Under the pieces are notes generated by a model. It saw nothing but the letters and a program-made list of their open reading frames with translations, was not told where the DNA came from and made no database searches. Below are positions 8,478 through 16,647 of a stretch of 64,000 bases of DNA, one piece after another. The DNA lies in NCBI GenBank assembly GCA_965229605.1, contig OZ245892.1, forward strand, positions 2,170,001 to 2,234,000. The letters are read 5' to 3'. This DNA comes from G965229605 sp965229605 (GTDB lineage: Bacteria > Pseudomonadota > Alphaproteobacteria > CBDDJK01). How positions within the stretch are numbered: position 1 is the first letter of the stretch; each line of letters begins with the position of its first letter. The position numbers and the translations under genes were made by a program.

Positions 8478-9554
8478 TTAGGCGACTTGAACGCGGGTCC
8501 AGGCTTCCTCATACACCGCACGCAATTCTTCGCCCTGATAAATCACCGGCTGGCAGGCTTCCAGCAAGCGGTCTTCCGGGAAGATAATCGGGTTGTTTTT
8601 ATACTCGTCCGACATCAATTCCCGTGCGGCTTCATTCGGGGTGGCATATTGGATATAATCTGCAATATCTGCCCCGACCTTGGCATCCAGCAGGTAATTG
8701 ATAAAGGCATGCGCATTGTCAGGATGCGGGGCACCGGTCGGGATCACAAGATTATCCTGCCAGATTTCACCGCCAATATCAGGGATCACATAGTCAATAT
8801 CATCATCCTCTAACTGGGCCTGGGCAATATCACCATTATATTCAATGACCAGATCGACTTCGCCTGAAAGCAGAAGGTCCTGCCCATTATCTTCATGGAA
8901 CACCTTGATATGAGGTTTTTGCTTGATAATCAGGTCGGCGGCTTCATTGACATGGTCCGGGTTGAGCGGGTTCATCCCGTGTCCCAGATAGTTGCAGACC
9001 GTATGAAGCTGGAAGGAATCGCCAAACAGGGAAATTTTCCCGGAATAGCGGTCCGAATCGAACAGGTCTTTCCAGGTCGGCACGCCGTCAACCCGGCTTT
9101 TGCGATAGGCAATCGCGCTGGTCCCCCACATATAGGTGACGGAATATTTGCGCCCGGGATCAAAGGCGGCATCGCGGAAAAGCGGTGAAATATTGGCAAT
9201 ATTCGGAATTTTTGAATAATCAATCGGCATCAGCATCCCGGCCTGGCCCATGCGCGATACATTGATGCCGGACGGCACCACGACATCAAAGCCCGGATTG
9301 CCTTCTTTCAATTTGGCAAAGACCTCGTCATTATCAGCAAACATGCTGAAATTAACCGTGATTCCGGTTTCGTTCTCATAGTCTTCAAGCGTGGTTTCCC
9401 CGATATAGGTGTCCCAGTTGTAAAAATTGACTTTCGGCTCTTCGGCCGCACGGGCAGGGTCTGAAAGACGAATCCCGACTGCTGCGGCTCCAAACCCGGC
9501 CATGGTAGAGGCCAGCATCTGACGTCTTGAAACGCCGCGTGATTTTATATTCAT
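8478..9554 (-). CDS. PotD/PotF-like polyamine-type ABC solute-binding protein, Tat-exported
   Basis: A 358-residue periplasmic binding protein. The N terminus carries a twin-arginine motif (VSRRQMLAS, residues 8-16), then a hydrophobic stretch and an ARA cleavage site near residue 36. The mature chain begins VNFYNWDTYIG, the typical opening of the spermidine/putrescine-binding PotD/PotF family. Further family features are DVVVPSG, YMWGTSAIAYR, FGDSFQLHTVCNYLG, EYNGDIAQA and PDNAHAFINYLLD. Polyamine specificity is inferred from the family, not from individual ligand residues. No PotABC permease or ATPase gene is adjacent. The ATG at 9552-9554 has a strong GGAGGAG site 5-6 nt upstream, and a 3 x 14-bp tandem repeat lies just before that. 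Confidence 0.85.
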   Translation of the reverse strand: MNIKSRGVSRRQMLASTMAGFGAAAVGIRLSDPARAAEEPKVNFYNWDTYIGETTLEDYENETGITVNFSMFADNDEVFAKLKEGNPGFDVVVPSGINVSRMGQAGMLMPIDYSKIPNIANISPLFRDAAFDPGRKYSVTYMWGTSAIAYRKSRVDGVPTWKDLFDSDRYSGKISLFGDSFQLHTVCNYLGHGMNPLNPDHVNEAADLIIKQKPHIKVFHEDNGQDLLLSGEVDLVIEYNGDIAQAQLEDDDIDYVIPDIGGEIWQDNLVIPTGAPHPDNAHAFINYLLDAKVGADIADYIQYATPNEAARELMSDEYKNNPIIFPEDRLLEACQPVIYQGEELRAVYEEAWTRVQVA

Positions 9555-9568
9555 TTTTCTCCTCCGTG

Positions 9569-9610
9569 TTATATATGGCGTTTTATATATGGCGTTTTAT
9601 ATAGGGCGTT
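9569..9610. repeat. Three 14-bp AT-rich tandem repeats upstream of the PotD-like gene
   Basis: On the plus strand the unit TTATATATGGCGTT occurs at 9569-9582 and 9583-9596, then with one mismatch (TTATATAGGGCGTT) at 9597-9610. The block ends about 15 bp before the start codon of the minus-strand solute-binding-protein gene and so lies in its promoter/leader region. A related two-copy repeat precedes the epimerase gene at 17721-17750. Its function is unknown: it could be a regulator site or simple replication slippage. Confidence 0.85.
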
Positions 9611-9729
9611 ATTATCGTTACAAGATAACCTGCTATTCGCTGGTCAGCATAATGCCCTGTGCGCCTGCCCTATACAACATAATTTTTGGGCAACAGGATT
9701 TATCTATTTTACAGGAGACTCGCTATTGA

Positions 9730-10626
9730 TCAGTCAATCGCCAGTAAAGTCAGGACATTGCGCTCCATATCGCCTGAAATCGCCAAGGCCTGAATAATCA
9801 GCTCTTGCCGGGTTTGCAAGGCAACCAGATTGGCTGATTCCTCATCAAGATCGGCAAGAGTCAATTTGTCGCCGCCCTCATCAAGGGTTTCCGAAAAATC
9901 ATCGGTGAAATCGGCCCGCGACTCCAGCAAAGAGACGTTATTGCCAAGAGTCGAGGCAACAGCCGTCAGTTGCGAAAGAGCATTGTCAATCCCCGTCGCA
10001 ATGGTCTCAATATCAGTGCTCGAGGCATCAACAAAATCATCAACCGTGACTCCAAAGCTGGTCAGGCCCAGAAAATTCTGCTCGGCATCATAGGAAACGC
10101 GCTCAAAAAGCGACCGGGTGGTGTCTTCCGAATCCGCATCCAGCGCATAGCCGATGATGTCAATCTTCGACTCGCTGCGATTTGAAAAATTCACCGACAA
10201 GGAAGCCGCCGTCGAGTTCAGCAAATTAACCCCGTTATAATAGGCATCCTCCACCAGCTGGGCAATCTGGTCTCCATATTCATTGAAATCAAGAGTCGCG
10301 GCCTCTTTCTCCGTGTCCGACAAGGTCGATATAGAATCAACAATGCCTTCCATCGAATCCAGAAGCTCCTCAATCGCCTCAATCGCATCAACAGCTGCAT
10401 TCAAGGTCGAAACCCCCAGATCAATGTCCAGCTTGCGATCCGTAAAAGTATCCGCCCGATTGTAAAGGGCCTGCGCCGTGAAATAGGCCTCCGCATCATC
10501 CGCAACCGAATTAACCGATTTTCCCGATGAAATGCGGTCATTTGTCCTGTCTGAAAGGCTTTCTACATCCCGCAGCTCCAATATCATCGACCGCTGAGAT
10601 GACGTCAGGTTGATTTCCTTAACCAT
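9730..10626 (-). CDS. flagellin
   Basis: A 298-residue flagellin, the filament subunit, with conserved N- and C-terminal D0/D1 helices and a short variable middle. The N-terminal part includes TNDRISSGKSVNSVADDAEA followed by YFTAQALYNRA, and the C-terminal part includes LVALQTRQELIIQALAISGD. The YFTAQ sequence is typical of alphaproteobacterial flagellins. There is no signal peptide, as expected for export by the flagellar type III apparatus. The ATG at 10624-10626 has AGAAGGAG 8 nt upstream. The leader contains repeated stem-loops (10652-10729). It is a single copy in the window, located just downstream of a glycan-modification gene cluster, so it could be a target of glycosylation; that is inference. 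Confidence 0.9.
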   Translation of the reverse strand: MVKEINLTSSQRSMILELRDVESLSDRTNDRISSGKSVNSVADDAEAYFTAQALYNRADTFTDRKLDIDLGVSTLNAAVDAIEAIEELLDSMEGIVDSISTLSDTEKEAATLDFNEYGDQIAQLVEDAYYNGVNLLNSTAASLSVNFSNRSESKIDIIGYALDADSEDTTRSLFERVSYDAEQNFLGLTSFGVTVDDFVDASSTDIETIATGIDNALSQLTAVASTLGNNVSLLESRADFTDDFSETLDEGGDKLTLADLDEESANLVALQTRQELIIQALAISGDMERNVLTLLAID

Positions 10627-10651
10627 GGCCTGGCTCCTTCTTCTGCCTTAA

Positions 10652-10729
10652 TGCCCGATTCTGGGGCACCCGATTCTGGCACGCTCGATTTTAGCACGCC
10701 TTTAGTCTGGTTAGCCCCGATTCTGGGGC
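10652..10729 (-). promoter_or_regulatory. Flagellin leader with repeated CCCGATTCTGG stem-loops
   Basis: In the 5' leader of the flagellin gene the plus-strand motif CCCGATTCTGG occurs three times: at 10654 (inside TGCCCGATTCTGGGGCA), at 10669, and at 10715 (inside GCCCCGATTCTGGGGC). A weaker copy lies near 10683. The first and last copies form short perfect hairpins (5-6 bp stems, loop GATTCT). They would be transcribed as part of the leader mRNA. Post-transcriptional control of flagellin is known in alphaproteobacteria, but a link to these repeats is only a guess. Confidence 0.5.
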
Positions 10730-11321
10730 TTTTGCCTGCCGCGACAGAGGAGCCACATCTAATATGTGAAAGAGGAAGTGCATCTAAATGCAAGAAGGCC
10801 AAGCCAGTCAAACGTTCCCAAGTGCTTTACGTTTCTATAAAGCAGGAAACAGATGCAAAGCATCGCGATGGACCGTTTAAACGATGATCCTCAAGCCCGC
10901 TCATACAGGCATAAAACGGAGATATAGGCACCCTTACAGGCGCACCCTTTGCCGTTTGATCATCTATGTTACACGTTCGCTTTCTGCTACGCTCAACATC
11001 TATATACGCACACGTTTGACGACGCGATGGAAGGGTATGTTCTACGGTTCTCCAGCGCGGCTCCACTCTTACACGACTTCATGGCTCCAGATATTAATCG
11101 CAATATCAAATAAACAGACCAGCAAGCCAAGCAGAAGTCTGCCCAATTCTTGCGCAAATCCATTAGAAACCATGTTAAATGCTATGTCGATCCTCTCTCT
11201 TATCACAACAAGCAGTCCTACCTTACACGTTATGAAGTATCTGTCAATAAAAAATTTTGCAAAGAATCCTGAAAAAGCTTTTATATTTAAAGAAAAGTGG
11301 CGATTACTCTGTTTATTTGCT
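10730..11321. other. AT-rich intergenic region without a recognisable gene
   Basis: About 590 bp between the flagellin leader and the sulfotransferase unit. A 146-codon open frame exists on the plus strand (10884-11324), but it lacks a ribosome site, has atypical composition (many Ser, Thr, Arg, Lys, Cys) and shows no family motif, so I do not call it. The flagellin promoter presumably lies in the left part; I could not find a convincing sigma-28 or sigma-54 site. The right part (11080-11320) is noticeably richer in A/T than the flanks. Confidence 0.6.
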
Positions 11322-11323
11322 TA

Positions 11324-12360
11324 GGGTCAGGACCCTGGAAAAGCAGCCCGAAGGCGGGTGTAGCTTTCCTCCCATAGAAAATAGGCCTCGATCACATCTG
11401 GAGGCGGAGGGTTCTCACCCTGTAGCAGATTATAACGGGTGGTTTCATGGGCAAGCTCTTTGGGGTCTTCGCTATATCCGGCTGGAATTTCAGGACGTTG
11501 CATCGGATAGGGCTCTTTAAACGTCGCGACCTGCTGAAAGCTCCTGGCGGCTGCCTTGAACGCGTCAGGGCTGCAATAGCCCAGCGTCAATAACTCAGGC
11601 GCACATAAACGCAGGCAATAGGCTGCAACCTCCTTGTCCAAAAGCTGGTGAAACTTGCCAACCGATAAAGGGTCAATCGCCTCTTTTGAGCCGTGCGATG
11701 AATTGCCTCCCTGGACTTTTTGCACAATGTCATGACCCTGAAGGCCAAATTGCTGATATAATGCGGCAATAGTCCGGTCAGGCTGCTGCACCAGGTCCTC
11801 ATAGCGCACAAAGCTATATCCCGGGTGGTCCGTAAAGCGCAGACCATAAGCAACACTTTTGCGCCAGTTGCGGATATTATGCAGGGTCGGGTGAATTTTC
11901 CCCTTATAATGAGCACCCCGCCCATAATTGGTCGAGGTCAGAACGTCCCGAATATCACGGATGATATGGACAATTTGCACACCCTGATCCAGAAGATAGG
12001 GGATATATTCTTCAGCCAGGACATCTTTAAAGCCAATGAGCGGACAGCTTTTATCAAGCGTTTTCTGGCGGGAAAGTGCTAACTGCGCCTTCAAGGCATC
12101 ATGAAAATTCTCTGCCTGTAAGTAGCGATAGAAGTCGCTATGGCGATAGCCCGTCTTTTGAAACAGATGATCAAGAGGATAATGATAATCTTCAATATCA
12201 TTCTGCTTTAAAAAGGCTTGTTTGGTGTCCACAAGGAACTGGCTCAGCGGTTGAAAAAGAATATGGGCGTTATCGCTTTGATCAAAAATAGCCCAGACCA
12301 GGCTGGTGCCACTTCGATACATGCCGGTAATCAGAATCATAAGTTTATGGGTCCTGACCC
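11324..12360. mobile_element. TIR-bounded single-gene unit carrying a sulfotransferase
   Basis: The sulfotransferase frame is exactly enclosed by inverted copies of GGGTCAGGACCC: at 11324-11335 as written, and at 12349-12360 as GGGTCCTGACCC. TA lies immediately outside each copy (11322-11323, 12361-12362), as for elements that duplicate a TA target. The right end shares 19 of 20 bases with one terminus of the 271-bp element at 25181-25451. The left end shares only the 12-bp core plus TA. The stop codon of the gene (TGA) lies inside the left repeat and the start codon is 8 nt inside the right one. No transposase is encoded, so mobility would need help in trans. This is an inferred mobile cassette; only the repeat structure is observed. 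Confidence 0.55.
11327..12340 (-). CDS. sulfotransferase family protein
   Basis: A 337-residue PAPS-dependent sulfotransferase-like protein. The 5'-phosphosulfate loop is ITGMYRSGTSLVWAIF (residues 4-19), and the 3'-phosphate-binding region is VHIIRDIRDVLTSTNYGRG (Arg and Ser/Thr pattern, near residues 123-141). This is the usual order for bacterial sulfotransferases acting on glycans or lipids. The acceptor is unknown. It may decorate a surface glycan made with the neighbouring enzymes. It follows the wbqC-like gene after 26 nt, but is separated from it by the terminal repeat. The last codons (Gly-Ser-stop) come from the inverted repeat itself. No good ribosome-binding site precedes the ATG at 12338-12340. 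Confidence 0.8.
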   Translation of the reverse strand: MILITGMYRSGTSLVWAIFDQSDNAHILFQPLSQFLVDTKQAFLKQNDIEDYHYPLDHLFQKTGYRHSDFYRYLQAENFHDALKAQLALSRQKTLDKSCPLIGFKDVLAEEYIPYLLDQGVQIVHIIRDIRDVLTSTNYGRGAHYKGKIHPTLHNIRNWRKSVAYGLRFTDHPGYSFVRYEDLVQQPDRTIAALYQQFGLQGHDIVQKVQGGNSSHGSKEAIDPLSVGKFHQLLDKEVAAYCLRLCAPELLTLGYCSPDAFKAAARSFQQVATFKEPYPMQRPEIPAGYSEDPKELAHETTRYNLLQGENPPPPDVIEAYFLWEESYTRLRAAFPGS

Positions 12361-12366
12361 TAGATT

Positions 12367-13062
12367 TTATTTGACGTATTTCAGATAATTCCGGGCCTCT
12401 TTCCCGGAGTGGAACAGTAAATCCAGCACACTGACTTTATGTTCAAACGCCCCCCAAAACTGCGGATAGGCCGGATAGCCACTATAGTCCATATATCTTA
12501 ACTCGATACCTGCTTTGGTGAAGAGGTCTTCTTGAATGTAATTTCTGGCACTGGGACCGCTCATATAAATATCAGCATTTGCTTGTGTACAAATATGGAC
12601 AAGCCTTTCGGTTTGACCATCAATCAGCGCATAGTCTGTATCTTGTGAAATTTTTGTCTCTATACCGAGATAGTTCAAAATAGCTGTTAAAAAGCGATAA
12701 TTCACATGGCTTAATAACTCATCCGCATAGTCGCTATAGAGCGGGTGAAGCCACCCGGCCACTTCATCAAAATAAGGGGCGCGTCGATAGGCCGAGACCA
12801 GCGCATTCCAATGCTGTTTGCGCCAGAGTTGATGGGCGGTTTTGACCTGACAAATAGGGGTTTCAAAGCGATTTTGAACGGCTACAGGGATTGTCAGCCA
12901 GGAGGTCTTGTCCGGCGCAATTTTGATCAGATTGCGGTTACGCCAGTCGCTTCGGGTATATTGCGCACTGTCATAGAAAATGAATTCATCTGCAATGGCA
13001 ATCAGGTCAATATATCCTTTCCACGGGATATAGTTGGACTGCGATATGGTGACAATTTTCAT
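12367..13062 (-). CDS. WbqC-like protein
   Basis: A 231-residue member of the WbqC family, found in O-antigen and other surface-polysaccharide loci. The recognisable N terminus is ISQSNYIPWKGYIDLI, followed by DEFIFYDSAQYTRSDWRNRN and LTIPV. No catalytic activity is firmly established for the family that I can state. The start ATG overlaps the preceding methyltransferase stop (ATGA at 13059-13062), so the two are translationally coupled. It is the last gene of the uninterrupted epimerase-to-WbqC run; the next gene sits in a repeat-bounded unit. Family assignment is secure; function is not. Confidence 0.85.
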   Translation of the reverse strand: MKIVTISQSNYIPWKGYIDLIAIADEFIFYDSAQYTRSDWRNRNLIKIAPDKTSWLTIPVAVQNRFETPICQVKTAHQLWRKQHWNALVSAYRRAPYFDEVAGWLHPLYSDYADELLSHVNYRFLTAILNYLGIETKISQDTDYALIDGQTERLVHICTQANADIYMSGPSARNYIQEDLFTKAGIELRYMDYSGYPAYPQFWGAFEHKVSVLDLLFHSGKEARNYLKYVK

Positions 13063-13739
13063 CGAGCTTTCCGCCAGGAAATAACGATATCCCCTGAAAT
13101 ATGCCAGGAGGTTTTGTTAAACAGGCGGACAAAGCCGTTTTGCTCCAGCAAGTCCTGATGCACCGGATTATTATAGATAATGATACAATCATGAGCGATC
13201 AGATTCGCTAAAAGGCTTTCTACCCGCTTTGCGTTCAACGGATTGAACATATACAAAACCAGCTTTTCACCAAATTGTGAGAAATCAATATCCATGATAT
13301 CGGATAAAAGGATAGAGGGTTTATCGCCAAAACAGGTTTGATAATTCTGATGTGCGATCTCAACCAGCGGAGAATAATATTCAATGCCGGTCATTTTCAT
13401 ATCCATGCCGGCACGATGGGCCAATTCGCGCCATGCGATCATGGCTTTTCCCTTTCCGCAGCCAATATCGATAAAATGATAATCTGCAAAGCCAGGCTGC
13501 AAATGTTGCTGCAAGAAGGAAAATGACTCTTTGATCACACTGTGCCAGGAGGCCATATAGAAATTGCCGCCGAGTGTATCGACTGCACCGGATTCATAGT
13601 CTTGCTCCGGGAGCCAGCTATGGGTTTCGGTTTTGCGGAGGATATCAAAAAGGTGATTTTCCCGAAAATAGGTGACCGGCAAAGCCCAGCCACGGGCTTT
13701 GAACATCCGCCAATAATCGCGCCAGCCGATTTTTTGCAT
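13059..13739 (-). CDS. class I SAM-dependent methyltransferase
   Basis: A 226-residue protein with a Rossmann-type SAM site: HFIDIGCGKGKAM (residues 88-100, motif I), TGIEYYSPLVEIA (acidic residue at the end of strand 2), then ILLSDIMDIDF and KLVLYMFNPL. The order matches class I methyltransferases. The target is unknown; its place between a GT56-type glycosyltransferase gene (8 nt away) and a wbqC-like gene (4-nt overlap) suggests modification of a sugar or of a glycan-linked group. No signal peptide or membrane helix, so it should act in the cytoplasm. Confidence 0.85.
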   Translation of the reverse strand: MQKIGWRDYWRMFKARGWALPVTYFRENHLFDILRKTETHSWLPEQDYESGAVDTLGGNFYMASWHSVIKESFSFLQQHLQPGFADYHFIDIGCGKGKAMIAWRELAHRAGMDMKMTGIEYYSPLVEIAHQNYQTCFGDKPSILLSDIMDIDFSQFGEKLVLYMFNPLNAKRVESLLANLIAHDCIIIYNNPVHQDLLEQNGFVRLFNKTSWHISGDIVISWRKAR

Positions 13740-13747
13740 AATAAGGG

Positions 13748-14983
13748 CTACCTGCCCATTGTTCCAAAGATATGGCCAAGGCTTCCCATCATTTTCTTAT
13801 TGGCTATATGCGCGCGCAGACTATGGATATTGGAAATAGCGACATCGTGTCCACGGCTATCCATGATGATTTTCCTGTGTTCAGATAGCGTCGCCTCTGT
13901 TTCCCCGGGATCATCAGACATATATCCATGCGCGGGAAGGTCCTGTAAACCATAGGTTTTAAGCCCGCTTTCTTTAAAGAAGCGATGAAACATCCCCTGG
14001 TCATTGAGATAAACCTTCGCGCCCTTATAAAGGGCTTGGTAAAGGGTATTTCCGCCTTGCTGGCGAATATGATTCATAATGACGGTGCCGCAGCTGGCTT
14101 GCATTTCGTAATATTGATCGCGCGGGATATATTCCAGAAGCGGGACAAATTGATCCGGGAACAGGCTTTTGCCGATTTGTGCAATCAGGCTGGCATAGGG
14201 TTTATCGCTATACATCAGCGGGGTCAGAATTTTGCGGCCTTTCAAGTCCATATTTAGCAAAATATCAAAGAGTTCCAGATGATTGTTAGAGGCGGTTGCT
14301 GAATTCCCCAGCAAGATATCAGGCCCCTGCATCCGGTCCGGGCCGGGGGCAAAGACGGATTCGGCACTATATGTGCTGATAAATTGATAGCCCCCTTTGA
14401 ATTTTGGAAAGGCTTTTAAGAAGTCCGGCCAGTGCGGGTGCATAATCGACATCAGGTCAATATTCTCCACCAGATCGTGCATGCGGGTATGTTTGGCTGG
14501 CGGGGGAGGCGGAGGGGCCGGATCCGGGGTTGCTCCATCTTCTGTTGAAATCGATAACTGCCGCTTGTTCCCTTCTTGTGTAATGCCCAGGCGCAAGGGT
14601 TTTTGGCGGTTCTTCATCAAGAAAGCCGTTTTTGGAAGATAGAAACTGGGCATATAGGGTTCGACAAAATGATAGTAATCAATCCCCCATCCGACCCATT
14701 GGACCAGCAGAGATTTAGGCACATGTGCCAGCGCATGATAAAAAATCGGCAGCATGAAATGGATCACCAGACAGTCAAAATTTTCCATTTCCCGGATTAC
14801 TTCATCGCTTTGCCAATAGTCAGGGGCTTTGACTTTGGCATGGGGACCGGCAATCATGAATCTGGGCGGCTGGGCCGGATTGCCGGGGGTGCGAAATTCA
14901 CTGCACCCGGGCAGGGCCTCTTCAAAGGTCTGCTGGATAAAGGGGATGAACTTGTCATCATAGCAAAAATGTAAAATTTTCAT
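13748..14983 (-). CDS. GT56 family glycosyltransferase (WecF/Fuc4NAc transferase-like)
   Basis: A 411-residue protein resembling the TDP-Fuc4NAc:lipid II Fuc4NAc transferase family (GT56). Diagnostic segments are LVQWVGWGIDYY (93-104), ILLGNSATASNNHLE (223-237), TPLMYSDKPY, and the C-terminal EYIPRDQYYEM followed by MNHIRQQGGNTLYQALYKGA. In enterobacteria WecF adds the third sugar of enterobacterial common antigen on an undecaprenyl-pyrophosphate carrier at the inner membrane. Here the other ECA genes are absent, so the sugar and acceptor are unknown. A low-complexity proline run (157-162) marks a loop insertion. The gene lies 5 nt after the two-domain methyltransferase and 8 nt before the small methyltransferase. 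Confidence 0.82.
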   Translation of the reverse strand: MKILHFCYDDKFIPFIQQTFEEALPGCSEFRTPGNPAQPPRFMIAGPHAKVKAPDYWQSDEVIREMENFDCLVIHFMLPIFYHALAHVPKSLLVQWVGWGIDYYHFVEPYMPSFYLPKTAFLMKNRQKPLRLGITQEGNKRQLSISTEDGATPDPAPPPPPPAKHTRMHDLVENIDLMSIMHPHWPDFLKAFPKFKGGYQFISTYSAESVFAPGPDRMQGPDILLGNSATASNNHLELFDILLNMDLKGRKILTPLMYSDKPYASLIAQIGKSLFPDQFVPLLEYIPRDQYYEMQASCGTVIMNHIRQQGGNTLYQALYKGAKVYLNDQGMFHRFFKESGLKTYGLQDLPAHGYMSDDPGETEATLSEHRKIIMDSRGHDVAISNIHSLRAHIANKKMMGSLGHIFGTMGR

Positions 14984-14988
14984 GCAGA

Positions 14989-16647
14989 TTACTTTTCTGG
15001 ACGCTGCAAACCAATATTGTGGTAGTCTCCGGGCGGTTTGAAAGCAAAATATTTGACTGGCCAGCCCTCTTTTAAAATAAATTCAGTGACCGCACGTTTA
15101 ACACCATAGGTAAACGAACTCATAACCGTCCAATGCGTATAATCATCAAACAGTAAAAAGCCGCCCGGTTTCACCTTGACTCTGGCAATATCAATATCTT
15201 GTGCAACATCCCGGTAAAGATGGCCCGCATCTATATAGATAAAATCAAAATGATCATCCGGAAACTGGCTCAAAGCCTCCCAGGATATGGATTTCACAAA
15301 CTCAATCCGCTTGTCCTTTAAATCACCAGCATCAAACTGGTCATAATTGATAAACTGGTGATCCATATCAATCGAATAAAGTTTCTCTGGCTGGCAAATC
15401 TTTAATATTTTACACGCAAAATCACCTTTATAGGTGCCAAGCTCGGCAACGATGCCGCCTTTGATCATTTTTCCGATCATGGCCTCGCGCGTAGGCAGCA
15501 GGACGGCGTCTTTCAAAGAATCCTCGGTGAGCTGGATGTCCTGATTCTCTCCATACATAAATAAAGGGGCGTGCCCGGTCCCTTTTTGATACCTGCGCTG
15601 CGCCATAGACAGTTGCCTGATCGCATGGATCACGTGCTGGCGAAGCTGTTGCTCGTCTGGATTCTCCTCACGCTTTAACCGGATATGCTCTGCGACCTCT
15701 TTATAATATCGTTGAAAAGCAGGGTTGTTCTTAAAATCCGGATGGCGGCGGGTGAATTGTTCGGTAATAGAATCAAGATCACGAAGAGCTTGCTCATAGT
15801 CCTGCTTGCTGGCCCGGACAACCGGGATGGCCAGATAACACATATATTGAAAAGCCAAATTACCACAGCGCACAGCGGCTTGCTGGATCAGATCGAATTG
15901 CTGCTGCATGGGTAGCTCAGCCATCAGATCGCGCGTATAGGCTTCTGCTGGCAGAGGCTTTTCCAGTCGAAAGAGCCCGCTGGTTGCAAACTGCCCGTGG
16001 AAAGAGAAATAATCGCTATAGTATTCCTGATAGAGCATTATCCAATAGGTAAAGGGATAGAAATAATCCTGTTGGACAACCATGGTCTTGCCTGGAATAT
16101 AGCGCGGCCAGAATAGCTGAAAGGCTTTATGATTGACATCGGGTTGCTTCAGGCAATCGTAAAAGGCTATTTCTATGGGGTCTTCAAAATGTTCTATGGT
16201 GCGCAGGTCTGCCTCCACCAACTCATAGATATCGGGGTAGTGCTTTAGATAGGCCTTGATGACGGTGAAGAAGTCATCCTCCAGGCTGACCCCCAGAGAA
16301 TCGAGCTGCGCTTTGGCCTGCGGGTCTTTAAAATAGCGTTCATAGGGTTGGAGCTTTCCGCCAAGATCAAGGGCAAAGACAGGCTTTTTTGTGTGTTTTG
16401 TGCTGCCAAGAGGATTATCAAGGATTCCCTGGCAAAAAGCACTGGTCGAGGCCCCGACAAATAGCCCCAAATCGACAATACGCCCGGTGAAAGGCGCACA
16501 GGATTTAGCCAGACTATAGCATAAAATTTTCTGATCAGCCGACATCATGCTGACATGCTGCATGACATGCGGTGGCGGCATCTGCAAAATTTCCCTGATA
16601 TCAGACGACAGATGCGAACTATTGCGCATCATGTTGGCGTCATTCAT
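14989..16647 (-). CDS. two-domain protein with tandem methyltransferase folds
   Basis: 552 residues with two Rossmann-like halves. The N-terminal half has GRIVDLGLFVGASTSAF (55-71), then FALDLGG. It lacks a clear acidic motif II and is probably degenerate or a macrocin-O-methyltransferase-like fold. The C-terminal half is a typical class I SAM methyltransferase: GGIVAELGTYKGDFA (397-411), LYSIDMDHQF, FDFIYIDAGHLYRDV and KPGGFLLFDDYTHW, resembling the Methyltransf_24 group used on sugars and glycans. A charged helical linker (about 300-350) joins them. It starts within the stop of the epimerase gene (ATGA at 16644-16647). Target unknown; the context suggests surface-glycan modification. Confidence 0.75.
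   Translation of the reverse strand: MNDANMMRNSSHLSSDIREILQMPPPHVMQHVSMMSADQKILCYSLAKSCAPFTGRIVDLGLFVGASTSAFCQGILDNPLGSTKHTKKPVFALDLGGKLQPYERYFKDPQAKAQLDSLGVSLEDDFFTVIKAYLKHYPDIYELVEADLRTIEHFEDPIEIAFYDCLKQPDVNHKAFQLFWPRYIPGKTMVVQQDYFYPFTYWIMLYQEYYSDYFSFHGQFATSGLFRLEKPLPAEAYTRDLMAELPMQQQFDLIQQAAVRCGNLAFQYMCYLAIPVVRASKQDYEQALRDLDSITEQFTRRHPDFKNNPAFQRYYKEVAEHIRLKREENPDEQQLRQHVIHAIRQLSMAQRRYQKGTGHAPLFMYGENQDIQLTEDSLKDAVLLPTREAMIGKMIKGGIVAELGTYKGDFACKILKICQPEKLYSIDMDHQFINYDQFDAGDLKDKRIEFVKSISWEALSQFPDDHFDFIYIDAGHLYRDVAQDIDIARVKVKPGGFLLFDDYTHWTVMSSFTYGVKRAVTEFILKEGWPVKYFAFKPPGDYHNIGLQRPEK

Noticed and set aside
10605..10811. Minus-strand open frame over the flagellin leader
   Set aside because: It overlaps the strong flagellin ribosome site and its apparent repeat (PESGAPESG) is the translated leader hairpin motif.
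10740..10870. Sigma-54 or sigma-28 promoter for flagellin
   Set aside because: TGG/TTGC-like pieces occur, but the GG-to-GC spacing does not fit -24/-12, and no clear sigma-28 box was found.
10884..11324. 146-codon plus-strand open frame
   Set aside because: No ribosome-binding site, no motif, and composition unlike neighbouring genes; it ends inside the terminal repeat of the sulfotransferase unit.
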